Of a stretch of 64,000 nt of DNA, positions 1 through 9,569 are shown piece by piece. Location: NCBI RefSeq assembly GCF_016861695.1, contig NZ_BOLP01000005.1, forward strand, positions 247,808-311,807, read 5' to 3'. Source of the DNA: Levilactobacillus andaensis (lineage in GTDB: Bacteria > Bacillota > Bacilli > Lactobacillales > Lactobacillaceae). Each line of letters begins with the position of its first letter. Position 1 is the stretch's first letter. The notes under the pieces are model-generated. The model saw only the letters and a program-made list of their open reading frames with translations, was not told where the DNA came from and did not search any database. Made by a program: the position numbers and the translations under genes.

Positions 1-77
1 CGGGTTCGGTACATTTCACCGTCGCTAAAAACGTCATAGAAGCCGCTTAACGACTGACGAATCTGTCCCTCTGACAT
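1..77 (-). CDS. rsgA: Ribosome small subunit-dependent GTPase A, N-terminal fragment
   Basis: Only the first 25 codons are in the window; the gene continues past base 1. The peptide begins MSEGQIRQSLSGFYDV, which matches the start of the N-terminal OB domain of RsgA/YloQ, a circularly permuted GTPase that helps mature the 30S subunit. AGGAGGTG lies just upstream of the ATG. Position directly after prkC is the usual Firmicute order (stp-prkC-rsgA-rpe). The GTPase domain is outside the window, so the call rests on the N-terminus and the context. Confidence 0.8.
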   Translation of the reverse strand, partial: MSEGQIRQSLSGFYDVFSDGEMYRT

Positions 78-102
78 GCAGCACCTCCTTTATCATTTTA
101 GC

Positions 103-142
103 AAAAAAGCTCAGTCCTCTTATATTATAAAAGAACTGAGCT
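103..142 (-). terminator. Intrinsic terminator between prkC and rsgA
   Basis: On the minus strand an imperfect stem (AGCTCAGT at 108-115 pairing with ACTGAGCT at 135-142, with further A-T pairs inward) is followed by TTTTTT. It lies about 25 bases before the rsgA ribosome binding site, inside what is normally one operon, so rsgA would depend on read-through or another promoter. Confidence 0.65.
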
Positions 143-161
143 CTAAATGCAGGCTTTTTCA

Positions 162-2195
162 TTAATTTTTCGTCACGTGATTATCTGAGGCGATCACATG
201 ACCGTCACGAACGACTTTATAGGCCCCGGATTTTCCGGACGCGACCGTGAACGGCAACGTCACGGTCGTATCCGCCGTAATCGTCATTTGTTTGTAAATC
301 GTACTTAAAGAGTGATCCTGATCGCGCAGATAGATTTGAACCAGATTGGACACCGAGCTACTACTGCTACTACTGTCGCTATCGTCATCGGCCGCATCGG
401 TCGACGAATTATCCGCACTGCTGTCCTCAAATGGAATCTTGACGCTCACACTGAACTGATCGACGCTCGAGCTGCTTTCACTCTCCGCGCCACGAGACAA
501 CGTTAACGTCACCTCATCGCCCTCATGAACGACGGCGCCTTCACCCGGTGACTGCCGGATCACGCGCCCCTTTTCCACATCGCTCGAATAAGCGTACTGG
601 AAGGCCAGGTTCAAGTTGTGATTCGACGCATAGCTCTGAGCTTGGGCCTTGGTCTTGTTCGTCAAGTCCGCTAAGGTCACGGTCTCCGATCCGGTCGACA
701 CGGTAAAGGTCACATCCGTGTCCGTTGGCACGACGCTTTGCCCCGCCTCAATGCTCTGCTGCATGATCTTGCCAGCAGGAACACTGGTCGAATGGACCGA
801 CTCGCGGTGCACGGTAAACCCGATCGCCTGAAGCTTGGCTGCCGTGCTGGCATAGGAATCACCCTGGTAATCCGCTAACTTGTAGCGTTTTGGCCCAGTA
901 CTGATCCACAAGTCGACTTCGCTCTCCTGCTTGAGTTGGGTGCCCGAGCGGGGTTCGGTCCGCACGACACGCCCCACCTTGACTTTAGAACTCGCCGTTT
1001 TATGGACAGTTCCCGCCGTTAAATGAGCCGCAACTAGCTCGGTCTTAGCCGCCGTCTCCTTCTTGCCAATGACGTCAGGCACACTGGTCATGTGCGGCCG
1101 GAAAAGCGCCATCCCAATGATGATGCCGGCAATCAACAAGACGATGACTAGCCCCGCCATCAAAAACTTTCGGCGGCGCGGATGCCGCGTCTTCTTGCGG
1201 CCCTTCTTAGCAGTCGCCGACGCCTTGTCCGCCTTTTCTTGCGGTTCAGTCTCGGCTTTAACCGGTGTCGTCTCACTGAGCGGTAGCGCCGAAGACAATG
1301 CACCACTCAGGGGTAGGACCTTTGTCTCGCCATCATCGCCACTCGTGGGAGTGAATTTCAATTCACCCGCGCGTTTTGGTGACAAGGACGTCTTCAGATC
1401 CTCCGCCATACTCGCGGCATCGGTATACCGATCCTCAGGGCGCTTGGAAGTCGCCTTTAAGACCACGTTTTCCAGTGCCTGCGGAATCCGCGGGTCAATC
1501 TCTCTGACCGATGGAATCTCCGACTGGAAGTGTTTCAACGCAATGGAGACCGCCGTTTCACCTTCAAAGGGCACGGTACCGGTCAACATTTCGTACAAAA
1601 TAATTCCGAGTGAGTAGATGTCCGACTGCTTGGTCGCCATTCCCCCACGGGCTTGTTCTGGCGACAGATAATGCACGGACCCCAAAACCGTGTTGGTCTG
1701 CGTCAGGCTGTGTTCGGATAGAGCGACCGCAATCCCAAAGTCGGTGATCTTCGCCACCCGATTTTGGTCGATCAAAATATTTTGGGGCTTTAAGTCCCGG
1801 TGAATAATGTTGTGTTCATGGGCCGTCTGAACGGCGCCCAAGATCTGTTCCATAATTTGGATGACTTCCTGATACGCAATCGGAAAGTGATCCTTGATGT
1901 ACGCCTTCAGGTCGGTCCCCTCGACGTATTCCATGACAAGGTACTGCATCCCATTTTCTTCACCGACATCGTAGACTTGCACGATGTTTTGGTGAACCAA
2001 TTCGGTCGCCGCCAACGCCTCACGCTGAAAACGGCGAATCGTACTGGGATCATCTCGTAGGTCGAGCCGCAACAATTTTACGGAAACGTCACGGTCCAAG
2101 ATTAAATCATGAGCTAAATAAACGTTGGCCATACCCCCCTCGCCCAGCGCGCGGATGATGCGATAACGGCCATTTAAAGTATAACCCGATCGCAT
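162..2195 (-). CDS. prkC: Ser/Thr protein kinase with PASTA repeats (PrkC/StkP type)
   Basis: Membrane kinase of 677 aa that phosphorylates cell-wall, division and translation proteins and senses peptidoglycan fragments. The kinase domain covers about residues 10-270: glycine loop LGEGGMANVY, catalytic Lys40, HRDLKPQN with Asp133, DFG at 152-154, and SPEQARG. A basic stretch precedes one membrane segment near 345-365. Three PASTA repeats follow (about 370-570), then a Ser/Asp-rich linker and a C-terminal beta-like domain of about 60 residues that not all PrkC proteins have. The start codon overlaps the stp stop (TAATG), implying translational coupling with its cognate phosphatase. Confidence 0.96.
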   Translation of the reverse strand: MRSGYTLNGRYRIIRALGEGGMANVYLAHDLILDRDVSVKLLRLDLRDDPSTIRRFQREALAATELVHQNIVQVYDVGEENGMQYLVMEYVEGTDLKAYIKDHFPIAYQEVIQIMEQILGAVQTAHEHNIIHRDLKPQNILIDQNRVAKITDFGIAVALSEHSLTQTNTVLGSVHYLSPEQARGGMATKQSDIYSLGIILYEMLTGTVPFEGETAVSIALKHFQSEIPSVREIDPRIPQALENVVLKATSKRPEDRYTDAASMAEDLKTSLSPKRAGELKFTPTSGDDGETKVLPLSGALSSALPLSETTPVKAETEPQEKADKASATAKKGRKKTRHPRRRKFLMAGLVIVLLIAGIIIGMALFRPHMTSVPDVIGKKETAAKTELVAAHLTAGTVHKTASSKVKVGRVVRTEPRSGTQLKQESEVDLWISTGPKRYKLADYQGDSYASTAAKLQAIGFTVHRESVHSTSVPAGKIMQQSIEAGQSVVPTDTDVTFTVSTGSETVTLADLTNKTKAQAQSYASNHNLNLAFQYAYSSDVEKGRVIRQSPGEGAVVHEGDEVTLTLSRGAESESSSSVDQFSVSVKIPFEDSSADNSSTDAADDDSDSSSSSSSVSNLVQIYLRDQDHSLSTIYKQMTITADTTVTLPFTVASGKSGAYKVVRDGHVIASDNHVTKN

Positions 2196-2941
2196 TAGTC
2201 CGCCACCTCCCGCGAGAAGTTGGTGATGATCAAGACCGTAATATTATCTAACCCACCGGCAGCATTGGCCAAATTGATCAACAGGTCACACTTGGCCTGC
2301 GCCGTTTGGTCGCTCGCCAGCACCTCTTGAATCTGCTGGTCATCGACCATGTTGGTCAACCCATCCGTGCAGAGCAACAATTGGTCATTCGTTACTAAGG
2401 GATAGGTATTGAGATCGAATCGCGCGTCATTGGAAATACCTAACGAGCGAATGATCACGTTCTTTTGGGGATGGTGCCGGGCCGCCTGGCGACTAATCTC
2501 ACCACGTTTGACCAATTCGTTGACCAGCGAATGATCCTCGGTCAACTGTCGCAACTGTTGATCACGGTACAGGTACGCCCGCGAATCCCCAATGTTGGCA
2601 ATCACGACCTCTTCGGTGAAGTACAGGGCCGCCACTAAGGTCGTCCCCATCCCGTTCAAGTCCGCAAACTGATTGGATTTATCAATGATCGATTGGTTTT
2701 CCGCGGTGATCTGGGTCGTAATCCATTTGCGTGCAGCACTAGGCGTCTTCAGGTCGGTCTCTTCAAACTCATGGCCGAGATGGGATACCGCCATGGCACT
2801 GGCCACGTCGCCGCCCTGATGCCCGCCGATACCGTCCGCAATGATGGCTAAATGCTGGCCCGCTTGGTTGGTAAACACGTCCACGTAGTCCTCATTATCA
2901 TTGCGTTGCTTGCCAATCGATGTTCGGTATGCGACTTTCAT
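2195..2941 (-). CDS. stp: PP2C-family protein phosphatase
   Basis: Metal-dependent Ser/Thr phosphatase of 248 aa, the usual length for PrpC/Stp, that reverses PrkC phosphorylation. PP2C metal-ligand motifs are intact: DGIGGHQGG near residue 36, GDSRAYLYR near 118, CTDGLTNMV near 192 and GGLDNIT near 230. It is cytosolic with no membrane segment. It ends in a one-base overlap with prkC and starts 12 bases after rsmB, so it is part of the priA-to-prkC operon. The kinase-phosphatase pairing leaves little doubt about the role. Confidence 0.95.
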   Translation of the reverse strand: MKVAYRTSIGKQRNDNEDYVDVFTNQAGQHLAIIADGIGGHQGGDVASAMAVSHLGHEFEETDLKTPSAARKWITTQITAENQSIIDKSNQFADLNGMGTTLVAALYFTEEVVIANIGDSRAYLYRDQQLRQLTEDHSLVNELVKRGEISRQAARHHPQKNVIIRSLGISNDARFDLNTYPLVTNDQLLLCTDGLTNMVDDQQIQEVLASDQTAQAKCDLLINLANAAGGLDNITVLIITNFSREVAD

Positions 2942-2953
2942 AGCCTATCACCT

Positions 2954-4297
2954 CTATTTTTTACGGCGGAAGGCACTCACGAAGAATCCGTCTGAATCGA
3001 AATCATCCGGATAGATGTTCAACGTGTCCGTGTCCCGGTCACCCTTCACATTTTGACTGGTTTCGACCCGCATGGATTCGAAATCAGGATGGCTCGCTAA
3101 GAACTTGGCAACGACCTCACCGTTTTCGGTGTCGAGAATCGTGCAGGTACTGTAGACCAAGATTCCGTTGGCCTTTAATTTTTCGCTAACGGCGTCCAAA
3201 ATGCCTAACTGAACGCGCTGTAACTGTTGAATGTCTTCCGGCGTCTTTTCGTAACGAATCTCAGGCTTCCGACGAATCAGACCCAGTCCAGAACAAGGCG
3301 CATCGACTAAGATCCGGTCGAATTCCTTCTTTGGGAACTGGTCATTGATCTTTCGGGCGTCCAACGCCACGGCATCGACCCGGTCGGCCACGTGCATGCG
3401 TTCAGCATTCTTTTCGATCAACGTGACCTTCTTCGGGTGTAAGTCGAGGGCCGTGACCTTCCCACCGGAATGGGCGTCAAGGAGCGCAGCAATCTGCGTG
3501 GTCTTCCCACCAGGTGCGGCACAGGCGTCTAAGACTTGGTCCCCAGGGCGCACCTGCAAGGCCTCAACTGGTAACATGGCGCTTTCATCTTGGATGGTCA
3601 GCTCACCAGTTTCAAACACATTGCTTTGGTTCGCAGCCTTATCGTCCAAACGAAAGGCATTGCCGGCAACCACACTAGGCGTCACCGTGTACCCTTGGTC
3701 TTCCAACGATTGCCGAACTTCTTCGGCCGTTGCCATCGCCACGTTGACCCGTACGGATTGGGCGGCTGGCTGGTTGATGGTCTCCAAGATGCTGAGGGCC
3801 TTGTCGGCACCCACTTGGTCTTGGATGGCGGTTACCAGCCATTCGGGAACGGAATATTCCAGGCTCAACCGTTTGATAGGATCCTTGATCTGACTGATGT
3901 CGGGTAACCCCTGACGGTCAATGGCATGTAAAACACCCGTGACGAAGCGCCGAATGCCTTCGTGGCCCCGGTCCTTGGCCAACTGAATGGCTTCATTAAA
4001 GATGGCCCGCTTAGGCACCCGGTCCAAGTAGATTTCTTGATACAGGGCCACTAGCAGGGTCATTTTGACCCAAGGCAGGACCTTTTGGTTAGGCTTGATG
4101 AAGCCTTCCAAGTAATAGTCGAGCGTTAATTGATGTTGGATCGTCCCGTAGACCAGGTTGGTCACAAAACGGCGGTCAACGTCGCTCAAGTTGTGGCTCT
4201 CTAAAGTTGTTTCCAATTGTAAGTTCGAGTAAGCCCCGTTAGCCACGCGTGTCAATGCTTCGACCGCTAAAGCCCGGGGAGTCGTATTTTTCGTCAT
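2954..4297 (-). CDS. rsmB: 16S rRNA (cytosine(967)-C5)-methyltransferase
   Basis: SAM-dependent RNA m5C methylase of 447 aa (Sun/RsmB). An N-terminal NusB-like RNA-binding domain (about 1-135) is followed by a Rossmann methylase domain. The SAM loop DACAAPGGKT is at 257-266 and the two active-site cysteines of the family are present, Cys335 in DAPCSGLG and Cys385 in STCT. It overlaps fmt by one base and precedes stp, as in other Firmicutes. The 967 specificity is taken from family knowledge; the residues only show an m5C methylase. Confidence 0.93.
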   Translation of the reverse strand: MTKNTTPRALAVEALTRVANGAYSNLQLETTLESHNLSDVDRRFVTNLVYGTIQHQLTLDYYLEGFIKPNQKVLPWVKMTLLVALYQEIYLDRVPKRAIFNEAIQLAKDRGHEGIRRFVTGVLHAIDRQGLPDISQIKDPIKRLSLEYSVPEWLVTAIQDQVGADKALSILETINQPAAQSVRVNVAMATAEEVRQSLEDQGYTVTPSVVAGNAFRLDDKAANQSNVFETGELTIQDESAMLPVEALQVRPGDQVLDACAAPGGKTTQIAALLDAHSGGKVTALDLHPKKVTLIEKNAERMHVADRVDAVALDARKINDQFPKKEFDRILVDAPCSGLGLIRRKPEIRYEKTPEDIQQLQRVQLGILDAVSEKLKANGILVYSTCTILDTENGEVVAKFLASHPDFESMRVETSQNVKGDRDTDTLNIYPDDFDSDGFFVSAFRRKK

Positions 4298-5241
4298 TAT
4301 TCAGCCACCTGTTCGCCAATTGTCAGTGCGTCGCTCGTCCCGTTCAAAAAGTCCGTGATACTTAGCTTGGGCTTCCCGGCCGGTTGAATCTCATCTAGAC
4401 TGAGAACGCCATGTTCCCCAGTCGCAATCGCCAAATGATGCTTGTCATGGCTGACCAAGGCTCCCGGCTTCAAGTCGGTCGTCTCGTCTAAGACGGTCAC
4501 CTGCCACAGCTTCGTCCGCACACCGTTCAAGTAAATGTGGGCGATGGGTGCTGGCCGTAATGCCCGCACCTTGCAGTCGATCAGATGGGCGCTCAGGCTC
4601 AAGTCGATGCGTTCTTCGTCAGACTTGATGGTTGGGGAGAAGGTCACTTGGTCCTCGTCTTGCGGAACTGGTGTGATCTCACCGGCCAACAACTTCGGCA
4701 ACGTCTCCAATAAGAGGTCGCGTCCGAGCACGCTGAGCTTCTTGAACATACTACCAACATCGTCTTGGTCCGTGATCGGTAGTGCCTGTTGGGCCAAGAC
4801 ATCCCCGGCATCCATCTTCTTTTCCATAAACATGATGGACACACCGGTCTCCTTGTCCCCGTTCATGATGGCGTAGTGTACGGGCGCTCCACCACGGTAC
4901 TTAGGAAGTAAGGACGCGTGAACGTTGACCGCCGCCACCTTGGCTGCCTTTAACAGCTTGGTTGGCAAGAATTGACCAAACGCCGCCGTAACGATCAAGT
5001 CGGGGGCGAGTTCGATGGCCCGGGCCATTTCGTCACTCCCAGAGATTTTCTGTGGTTGGAGCACTTCGATACCATGTTCCACGGCCACTTGTTTCACAGG
5101 GGATGCCGTCAACACGTGCTTCCGACCAACTCGACGGTCGGGTTGCGTCACGACGGCCAACACATCGTAGCCCTTTTCAATCAGGCTACTCAGGATGGGC
5201 GCTGAAAATTCGGGCGTTCCCATAAAGATTACTGAAGTCAT
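4297..5241 (-). CDS. fmt: Methionyl-tRNA formyltransferase
   Basis: Transfers a formyl group from 10-formyl-tetrahydrofolate to initiator Met-tRNA. The protein is 314 aa, the standard length. The catalytic triad is visible as Asn106 and His108 in AVNVHASLLP and Asp144 in MDAGD, followed by KYRGGAP of the hydrolase core; the C-terminal OB-like tRNA-binding domain is complete. The Shine-Dalgarno sequence is weak. A 616-base gap carrying two repeat elements separates it from priA, which is unusual because these genes are normally adjacent. Confidence 0.96.
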   Translation of the reverse strand: MTSVIFMGTPEFSAPILSSLIEKGYDVLAVVTQPDRRVGRKHVLTASPVKQVAVEHGIEVLQPQKISGSDEMARAIELAPDLIVTAAFGQFLPTKLLKAAKVAAVNVHASLLPKYRGGAPVHYAIMNGDKETGVSIMFMEKKMDAGDVLAQQALPITDQDDVGSMFKKLSVLGRDLLLETLPKLLAGEITPVPQDEDQVTFSPTIKSDEERIDLSLSAHLIDCKVRALRPAPIAHIYLNGVRTKLWQVTVLDETTDLKPGALVSHDKHHLAIATGEHGVLSLDEIQPAGKPKLSITDFLNGTSDALTIGEQVAE

Positions 5242-5300
5242 TACTTACACCATACTTTCTTGACAACTACTTTTATTTTTGATAAAAAACTTACGGTCCA

Positions 5301-5466
5301 TTCGCCTTACCGGCCGGCAGATATGGGCTGGAACGGTGCGGGCACAACTTGAAGCCTCGAAAATACCGAGTCTTCAAGCTTGGCCTTCTGCTAAGCCGGC
5401 GGGAGAACACCGCCAACTAAGCAGAACGACGCGCCTGAGCCCATATCTGCCGACCTCTCGGCTTAC
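5301..5466 (+). repeat. Module A repeat, copy 1 (full length)
   Basis: About 166 bp between fmt and priA. Outer arms GGCAGATATGGGCT (5316-5329) and AGCCCATATCTGCC (5438-5451) pair perfectly over 14 bp. Inside are two more hairpins: CTTGAAGCCTCG with CGAGTCTTCAAG (11 of 12) and an arm starting TTCTGCT with one ending AGCAGAA. It begins TTCGCCTTACCGG and ends CCTCTCGGCTTAC. Other copies are at 40091-40253 and 58822-58902. No reading frame is conserved. Confidence 0.85.
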
Positions 5467-5677
5467 ATTGGTCATGACAGCACCTTTGTAGCTACTCCTA
5501 ACTAGTTATGGACCCGGCTAATTCACATTGACTAACAGACAAAATTCCTACTAATGTAAGCGTAACAGATACAACCTACATTTCAATCTCAACTTAACTT
5601 ATTGTAAACATAAATTATAATGTCACTAATATTTACTGTTGGTGCCTGCCCACGTTTATTACAGAAGATACACGATC

Positions 5678-5851
5678 AGTCAGGGATAGAGCCAGATGTG
5701 TCGACGATTTTAGGCGGGGTTCTTTCCCGACTTACATCGTTGGACGACCTCAGAGACACGTGTTTTTCGTGGCTTTGAGGCGAGCCGTAAGCCCGTTCTT
5801 TGGCTGAAGGCGGTCCCCATGGCAGGTGGAATCCCTGACCGCCACAGTGCG
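5678..5851 (-). repeat. Module B repeat, copy 1
   Basis: Minus-orientation copy that starts about seven bases beyond the priA stop codon. It carries the conserved head (CAGGGATTCCACCTGC, then TGGGGA), the core CACGAAAAACACGTGTCT, a stem CCTCA/TGAGG (5748-5780) and a second stem ACGAT/ATCGT around CGGGAAAGAACCCCG, and closes with ATCCCTG. The region 5467-5677 between A copy 1 and this copy is AT-rich and shows no gene. Confidence 0.8.
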
Positions 5852-5857
5852 CGGTGA

Positions 5858-8272
5858 TTACATAAAGTTCATTGGTTCCGAGTCAATCGTGACCGTCAGC
5901 CCGTGTCGCGCTGGAATCTGGGCAGCCTGGCGAATCTGTTCCAAGACCGGTTTTAGCTTTGCTTCTTGTTTATATTTAATCACAACTTGATAATAATACT
6001 TCCGCTTGACCCGCGCAATCGCCTTGGGCGTCGGCCCTAAGATAATGGCCTTGTCGCTGAGGCCCTGTTTGAGCGCCGCGACGATCTGATACATGGCCTT
6101 AGCCGCTGTAGCTTCGTCCTCATGGCTGGCCGTGAGCTGGACCGCAAAGTAATACGGTGGGTAGCTCCCTTGATGGCGCATATGCATTTCGGTCACGAAA
6201 AAGCGCTCGTAATCCTGTTGCTGGGCGAGTTGAATGGCATAGTGATCCGGGTTGAAGGTCTGAATGTACACTTCACCCGGTTTGGACGCCCGACCGGCCC
6301 GGCCACTGACCTGCGTCAATAGTTGGAAGGTTCGCTCGCTCGCCCGAAAGTCCGGCAAGCCCAGCGCAGTATCCGCGTTAAGCACGCCAACCAACGTGAC
6401 ATTGGGAAAGTCCAGGCCCTTCGCAATCATCTGTGTTCCCAATAGGATATCGGCTTGGTGCTGACCAAACTGCTTCAGAATGCGTTCATGGGCGCCCTTC
6501 TTGCGCGTGGAATCGACATCCATTCGAAGAATCCGGGCGGTTGGAAATTCCTTTTGCAAGGCCTCTTCGACCTTCTGTGTGCCCGTCCCATAGTAACGAA
6601 TCTTGCGACTATGACAGTTCGGGCAGACGTGGGGAATGGCCTCTTCGTGCCCGCAATAGTGGCATTTCATGGTGTGCGTGTCCATGTGCAAGGTCAGCGA
6701 AATATCACAGTTCGGACATTTCAAAACAAACCCGCAGTCCCGACACATGACAAACGACGAATATCCCCGCCGGTTCAGCATCAGCACCATCTGTTCCTTG
6801 CGGTCGAGTCGCGTCTGAATCGCCTTCAACAGAGGTTCGGAAAAGTCGCCTTCGCTGTGTTGCTTGAGTTCCTCACGCATGTCGACAATGTGGACCGCCG
6901 GTAACGGATGGTCATTGACCCGCTTGGCCAAGACCAGCCGGGTATACAGCCCCTTAGCAGCTCGTGCTCGCGTCTCCAAGGACGGCGTCGCACTCCCTAA
7001 CACAACGGGACAGTCATTGTACCGGCCCCGCCACAGTGCGACGTCTCTGGCATGGTAGCGCGGATTCTCATCCTGCTTATAACTCGTTTCGTGTTCCTCA
7101 TCCATGATGATAATGCCGAGATTCTTGACGGGCGCAAATACCGCCGAACGGGCACCCACGACCACGGTTGCTTCCCCGCGGTCGATGCGCCGCCATTCAT
7201 CGTACTGTTCACCCTTGGACAACCCACTGTGTAGCACCGCCACCCGTTGGCCAAACCGAGCCTTGACCCGGTTGACCATCTGCGGTGTCAACGCAATTTC
7301 TGGGACTAACATGAGCGCCGTTCGTCCCTGTTGCAGGGCGACCGCAATGCTTTGAAGATAGACTTCGGTCTTCCCACTACCGGTGACGCCCTCGACTAAG
7401 AAATTCTCGGTTTGATGACCGTCAACGGCCGCACTGATGGCAGTAACCGCCGTTTGCTGTTCCGCGTTCAACTGCAATGGCAGAGTCGGCTTGACGGGTT
7501 GCTGGAAAGGATCGCGGTAAACCTCTAATGGCGACTTGGTCAACCAACCCTTGTCGGCCGCCGTCGTAATGACCGCCGGACTGACGTGGGCCGCCTTGAC
7601 CACTGTGCTTTGGGCAATCAAAGTGTCCGGGGCCATTGTTTGCAGGTAAGCCAATAAATCAGCTTGCTTGGGTGCGCGCTTCGCCACTTCGCCCTGAATC
7701 TCTTGGAGCTTAGCAGCAGTCAGCGCTGGTTTGATCCCCGTCGTCGTCTTGACGGCGGACCGATCCTTCACCTGGTAGATCATCTCGACCTTGCCGGCCC
7801 GTTGCAGTTTAAGGAGGCCGGCCACCGTGGCATCATCAAGTTTGTCGGTGAATTCACGGGGCGCGCCATCCGGAAAATAAGTCGCCATCTCGTTGGGCGT
7901 CAACGTCTGGGTGGGCTGAACCCGCCGTTCTGTTTGCGTCTTTAGCTGATTAGGCAGCATGGTCTGGATACAGGTGATGCGAAAGGCGTACGTGGTATCT
8001 GCCAACCAATCCGCCAGGGCCCGCAACTCGTCATTTAACACGGGGGCAAGGTCCAAAACGGCTTGAATCGGTTTCAGTTCGCCATCAAAACTGGTGACGT
8101 CGGTCAAGCCAACGACCACGCCGGAAACGACCCGGTGTCCGCGACCAAACGGAACAATGACCCGCATCCCCACCTGAACCTGATGTTCCAGCTCGCTTGG
8201 AATGGCGTAAGAATAGGGATCGTTCGTTTGCATCGTCGGCACGTCCACTAAAATTTGACCAATCTGGGCCAT
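5858..8272 (-). CDS. priA: Primosomal protein N', replication restart helicase
   Basis: 3'-to-5' DNA helicase of 804 aa that reloads the replisome at stalled forks. An N-terminal DNA 3'-end-binding domain comes first, then a winged helix, then the helicase core with Walker A GVTGSGKT near residue 300 and a DEEH box near 395. A double zinc site follows (CRDCG, CPNC, CHYCG, CPNC), then GLDFPNVTLVG and QVSGRAGR. The start was set at the ATG preceded by GAGGTGAGTACA, three codons inside the longest frame. It lies 15 bases after coaBC. Confidence 0.96.
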   Translation of the reverse strand: MAQIGQILVDVPTMQTNDPYSYAIPSELEHQVQVGMRVIVPFGRGHRVVSGVVVGLTDVTSFDGELKPIQAVLDLAPVLNDELRALADWLADTTYAFRITCIQTMLPNQLKTQTERRVQPTQTLTPNEMATYFPDGAPREFTDKLDDATVAGLLKLQRAGKVEMIYQVKDRSAVKTTTGIKPALTAAKLQEIQGEVAKRAPKQADLLAYLQTMAPDTLIAQSTVVKAAHVSPAVITTAADKGWLTKSPLEVYRDPFQQPVKPTLPLQLNAEQQTAVTAISAAVDGHQTENFLVEGVTGSGKTEVYLQSIAVALQQGRTALMLVPEIALTPQMVNRVKARFGQRVAVLHSGLSKGEQYDEWRRIDRGEATVVVGARSAVFAPVKNLGIIIMDEEHETSYKQDENPRYHARDVALWRGRYNDCPVVLGSATPSLETRARAAKGLYTRLVLAKRVNDHPLPAVHIVDMREELKQHSEGDFSEPLLKAIQTRLDRKEQMVLMLNRRGYSSFVMCRDCGFVLKCPNCDISLTLHMDTHTMKCHYCGHEEAIPHVCPNCHSRKIRYYGTGTQKVEEALQKEFPTARILRMDVDSTRKKGAHERILKQFGQHQADILLGTQMIAKGLDFPNVTLVGVLNADTALGLPDFRASERTFQLLTQVSGRAGRASKPGEVYIQTFNPDHYAIQLAQQQDYERFFVTEMHMRHQGSYPPYYFAVQLTASHEDEATAAKAMYQIVAALKQGLSDKAIILGPTPKAIARVKRKYYYQVVIKYKQEAKLKPVLEQIRQAAQIPARHGLTVTIDSEPMNFM

Positions 8273-8287
8273 TGTACTCACCTCACT

Positions 8288-9493
8288 TTACTTGAACAAT
8301 TGGGCGACCCGGTCAACTAATGCCCGGGCAATCACCTTTTTACTGGTTTTTGGCGTCTGATCCGTGACCCCAGCTGGCAGGATAAAGGTCACTTGATTCT
8401 CATCGCTATTGAAACCAATGTCGGCACGCGACACGTCATTGGCGACCAACATATCGAGGTGCTTGGACTGGAGCTTCTTTTCCCCATTGGCTAACACGTT
8501 CTGTGTCTCAGCCGCGAACCCGACCGTCACTTGGTCGGCCCGCTTGATCTTAGCGACTTCTTTAAGAATATCTGGTGTCTTTTTTAATTTTAAAATGAAT
8601 TCATCGTTGGCTGGCGTCTTCTTGATCTTCTGGTCAGCCACTGCCACCGGCTGGAAGTCCGCAACGGCCGCGGCCATCACCAAGGCATCGTTGGCCGGAA
8701 AACGGTCTAAAACCGCCTGAGCGAGGTCCGTGGTGCTCTGAATCGGCACGACGGTGACACCCGCTGGTGCAGTCAGCTTGGTCGGTGCCGTGATCAAGGT
8801 GACCGTCGCACCGGCTTGTTGTGCGGCCGCGGCAACGGCGTACCCCATTTTACCGGAGGAGTCGTTGGTCAGAAAACGGACGGGATCGAGACGTTCGCGT
8901 GTCCCACCGGCCGTGACCAGCACGTGTTTACCGGCTAAGGTCTGCGCATCAAATAAGGGCAATTCTGCCAACTGGCGGACAATTTCGGTCGGTTCGAGGA
9001 AACGGCCCTGCCCCGAATAGCCTTCCGCCAAGGGACCGGTCGCTGGGCGCAACACGTGCACACCATCGGCCGTCAATTGACGGCAATTACGCTGGGTCGC
9101 CGGTGCTTGCCACATGTGGGTGTTCATGGCCGGCACCACGACCTTAGGCGCAGCGGTCGCCAACCAAGTGGCACTGGCAACGTCATCGGCCAGACCATTG
9201 GCGAACTGCGCCATTAAATTAGCCGATGCCGGCGCTGCTAGGGCGAGATCCGTCCAGTCAGCCAGTTCAATGTGGCTGATCTGACCATCTGCCCGCCACC
9301 AACCATCATCGGTTAAAACGGGCTGTTTCGTTAAGGCTGCAAACGTGGCCGCCGTCACAAATTTTGCGGCACTCGCCGTCAATACCACGCGAACTGTGGC
9401 CCCCGCGCGCTGCAAGTCACGGGCCAGGGTCGCCGCCTTGTAACTCGCAACGCTACCGCTGACCGTTAACGTAATGTGTTTTTCTTCGAACAT
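8288..9493 (-). CDS. coaBC: Bifunctional phosphopantothenoylcysteine decarboxylase/synthetase
   Basis: Two consecutive steps of coenzyme A synthesis in 401 aa. The N-terminal CoaC flavoprotein half (to about 180) shows the catalytic NTHMW motif and the PA(S)ANL-type FMN loop. The C-terminal CoaB half begins VTAGGTRERLDPVRF and contains NDSSGKMG, AAVADF and the KIKK loop of the CTP-dependent synthetase. GGAGGT precedes the ATG. A terminator separates it from rpoZ, so part of its transcription may be independent of gmk-rpoZ. Confidence 0.95.
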   Translation of the reverse strand: MFEEKHITLTVSGSVASYKAATLARDLQRAGATVRVVLTASAAKFVTAATFAALTKQPVLTDDGWWRADGQISHIELADWTDLALAAPASANLMAQFANGLADDVASATWLATAAPKVVVPAMNTHMWQAPATQRNCRQLTADGVHVLRPATGPLAEGYSGQGRFLEPTEIVRQLAELPLFDAQTLAGKHVLVTAGGTRERLDPVRFLTNDSSGKMGYAVAAAAQQAGATVTLITAPTKLTAPAGVTVVPIQSTTDLAQAVLDRFPANDALVMAAAVADFQPVAVADQKIKKTPANDEFILKLKKTPDILKEVAKIKRADQVTVGFAAETQNVLANGEKKLQSKHLDMLVANDVSRADIGFNSDENQVTFILPAGVTDQTPKTSKKVIARALVDRVAQLFK

Positions 9494-9516
9494 AGCTGAC
9501 CTCCATTTGCCATGAT

Positions 9517-9551
9517 AAAAAAAGCCAGATTACCCAACGGCAACCTGGTCT
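9517..9551 (-). terminator. Intrinsic terminator after rpoZ
   Basis: On the minus strand AGACCAGG... pairs with ...AATCTGGCT around a short loop and runs into seven T. It sits in the 76-base gap between rpoZ and coaBC. Confidence 0.6.
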
Positions 9552-9569
9552 TAAAACTAACGCTTGAAC

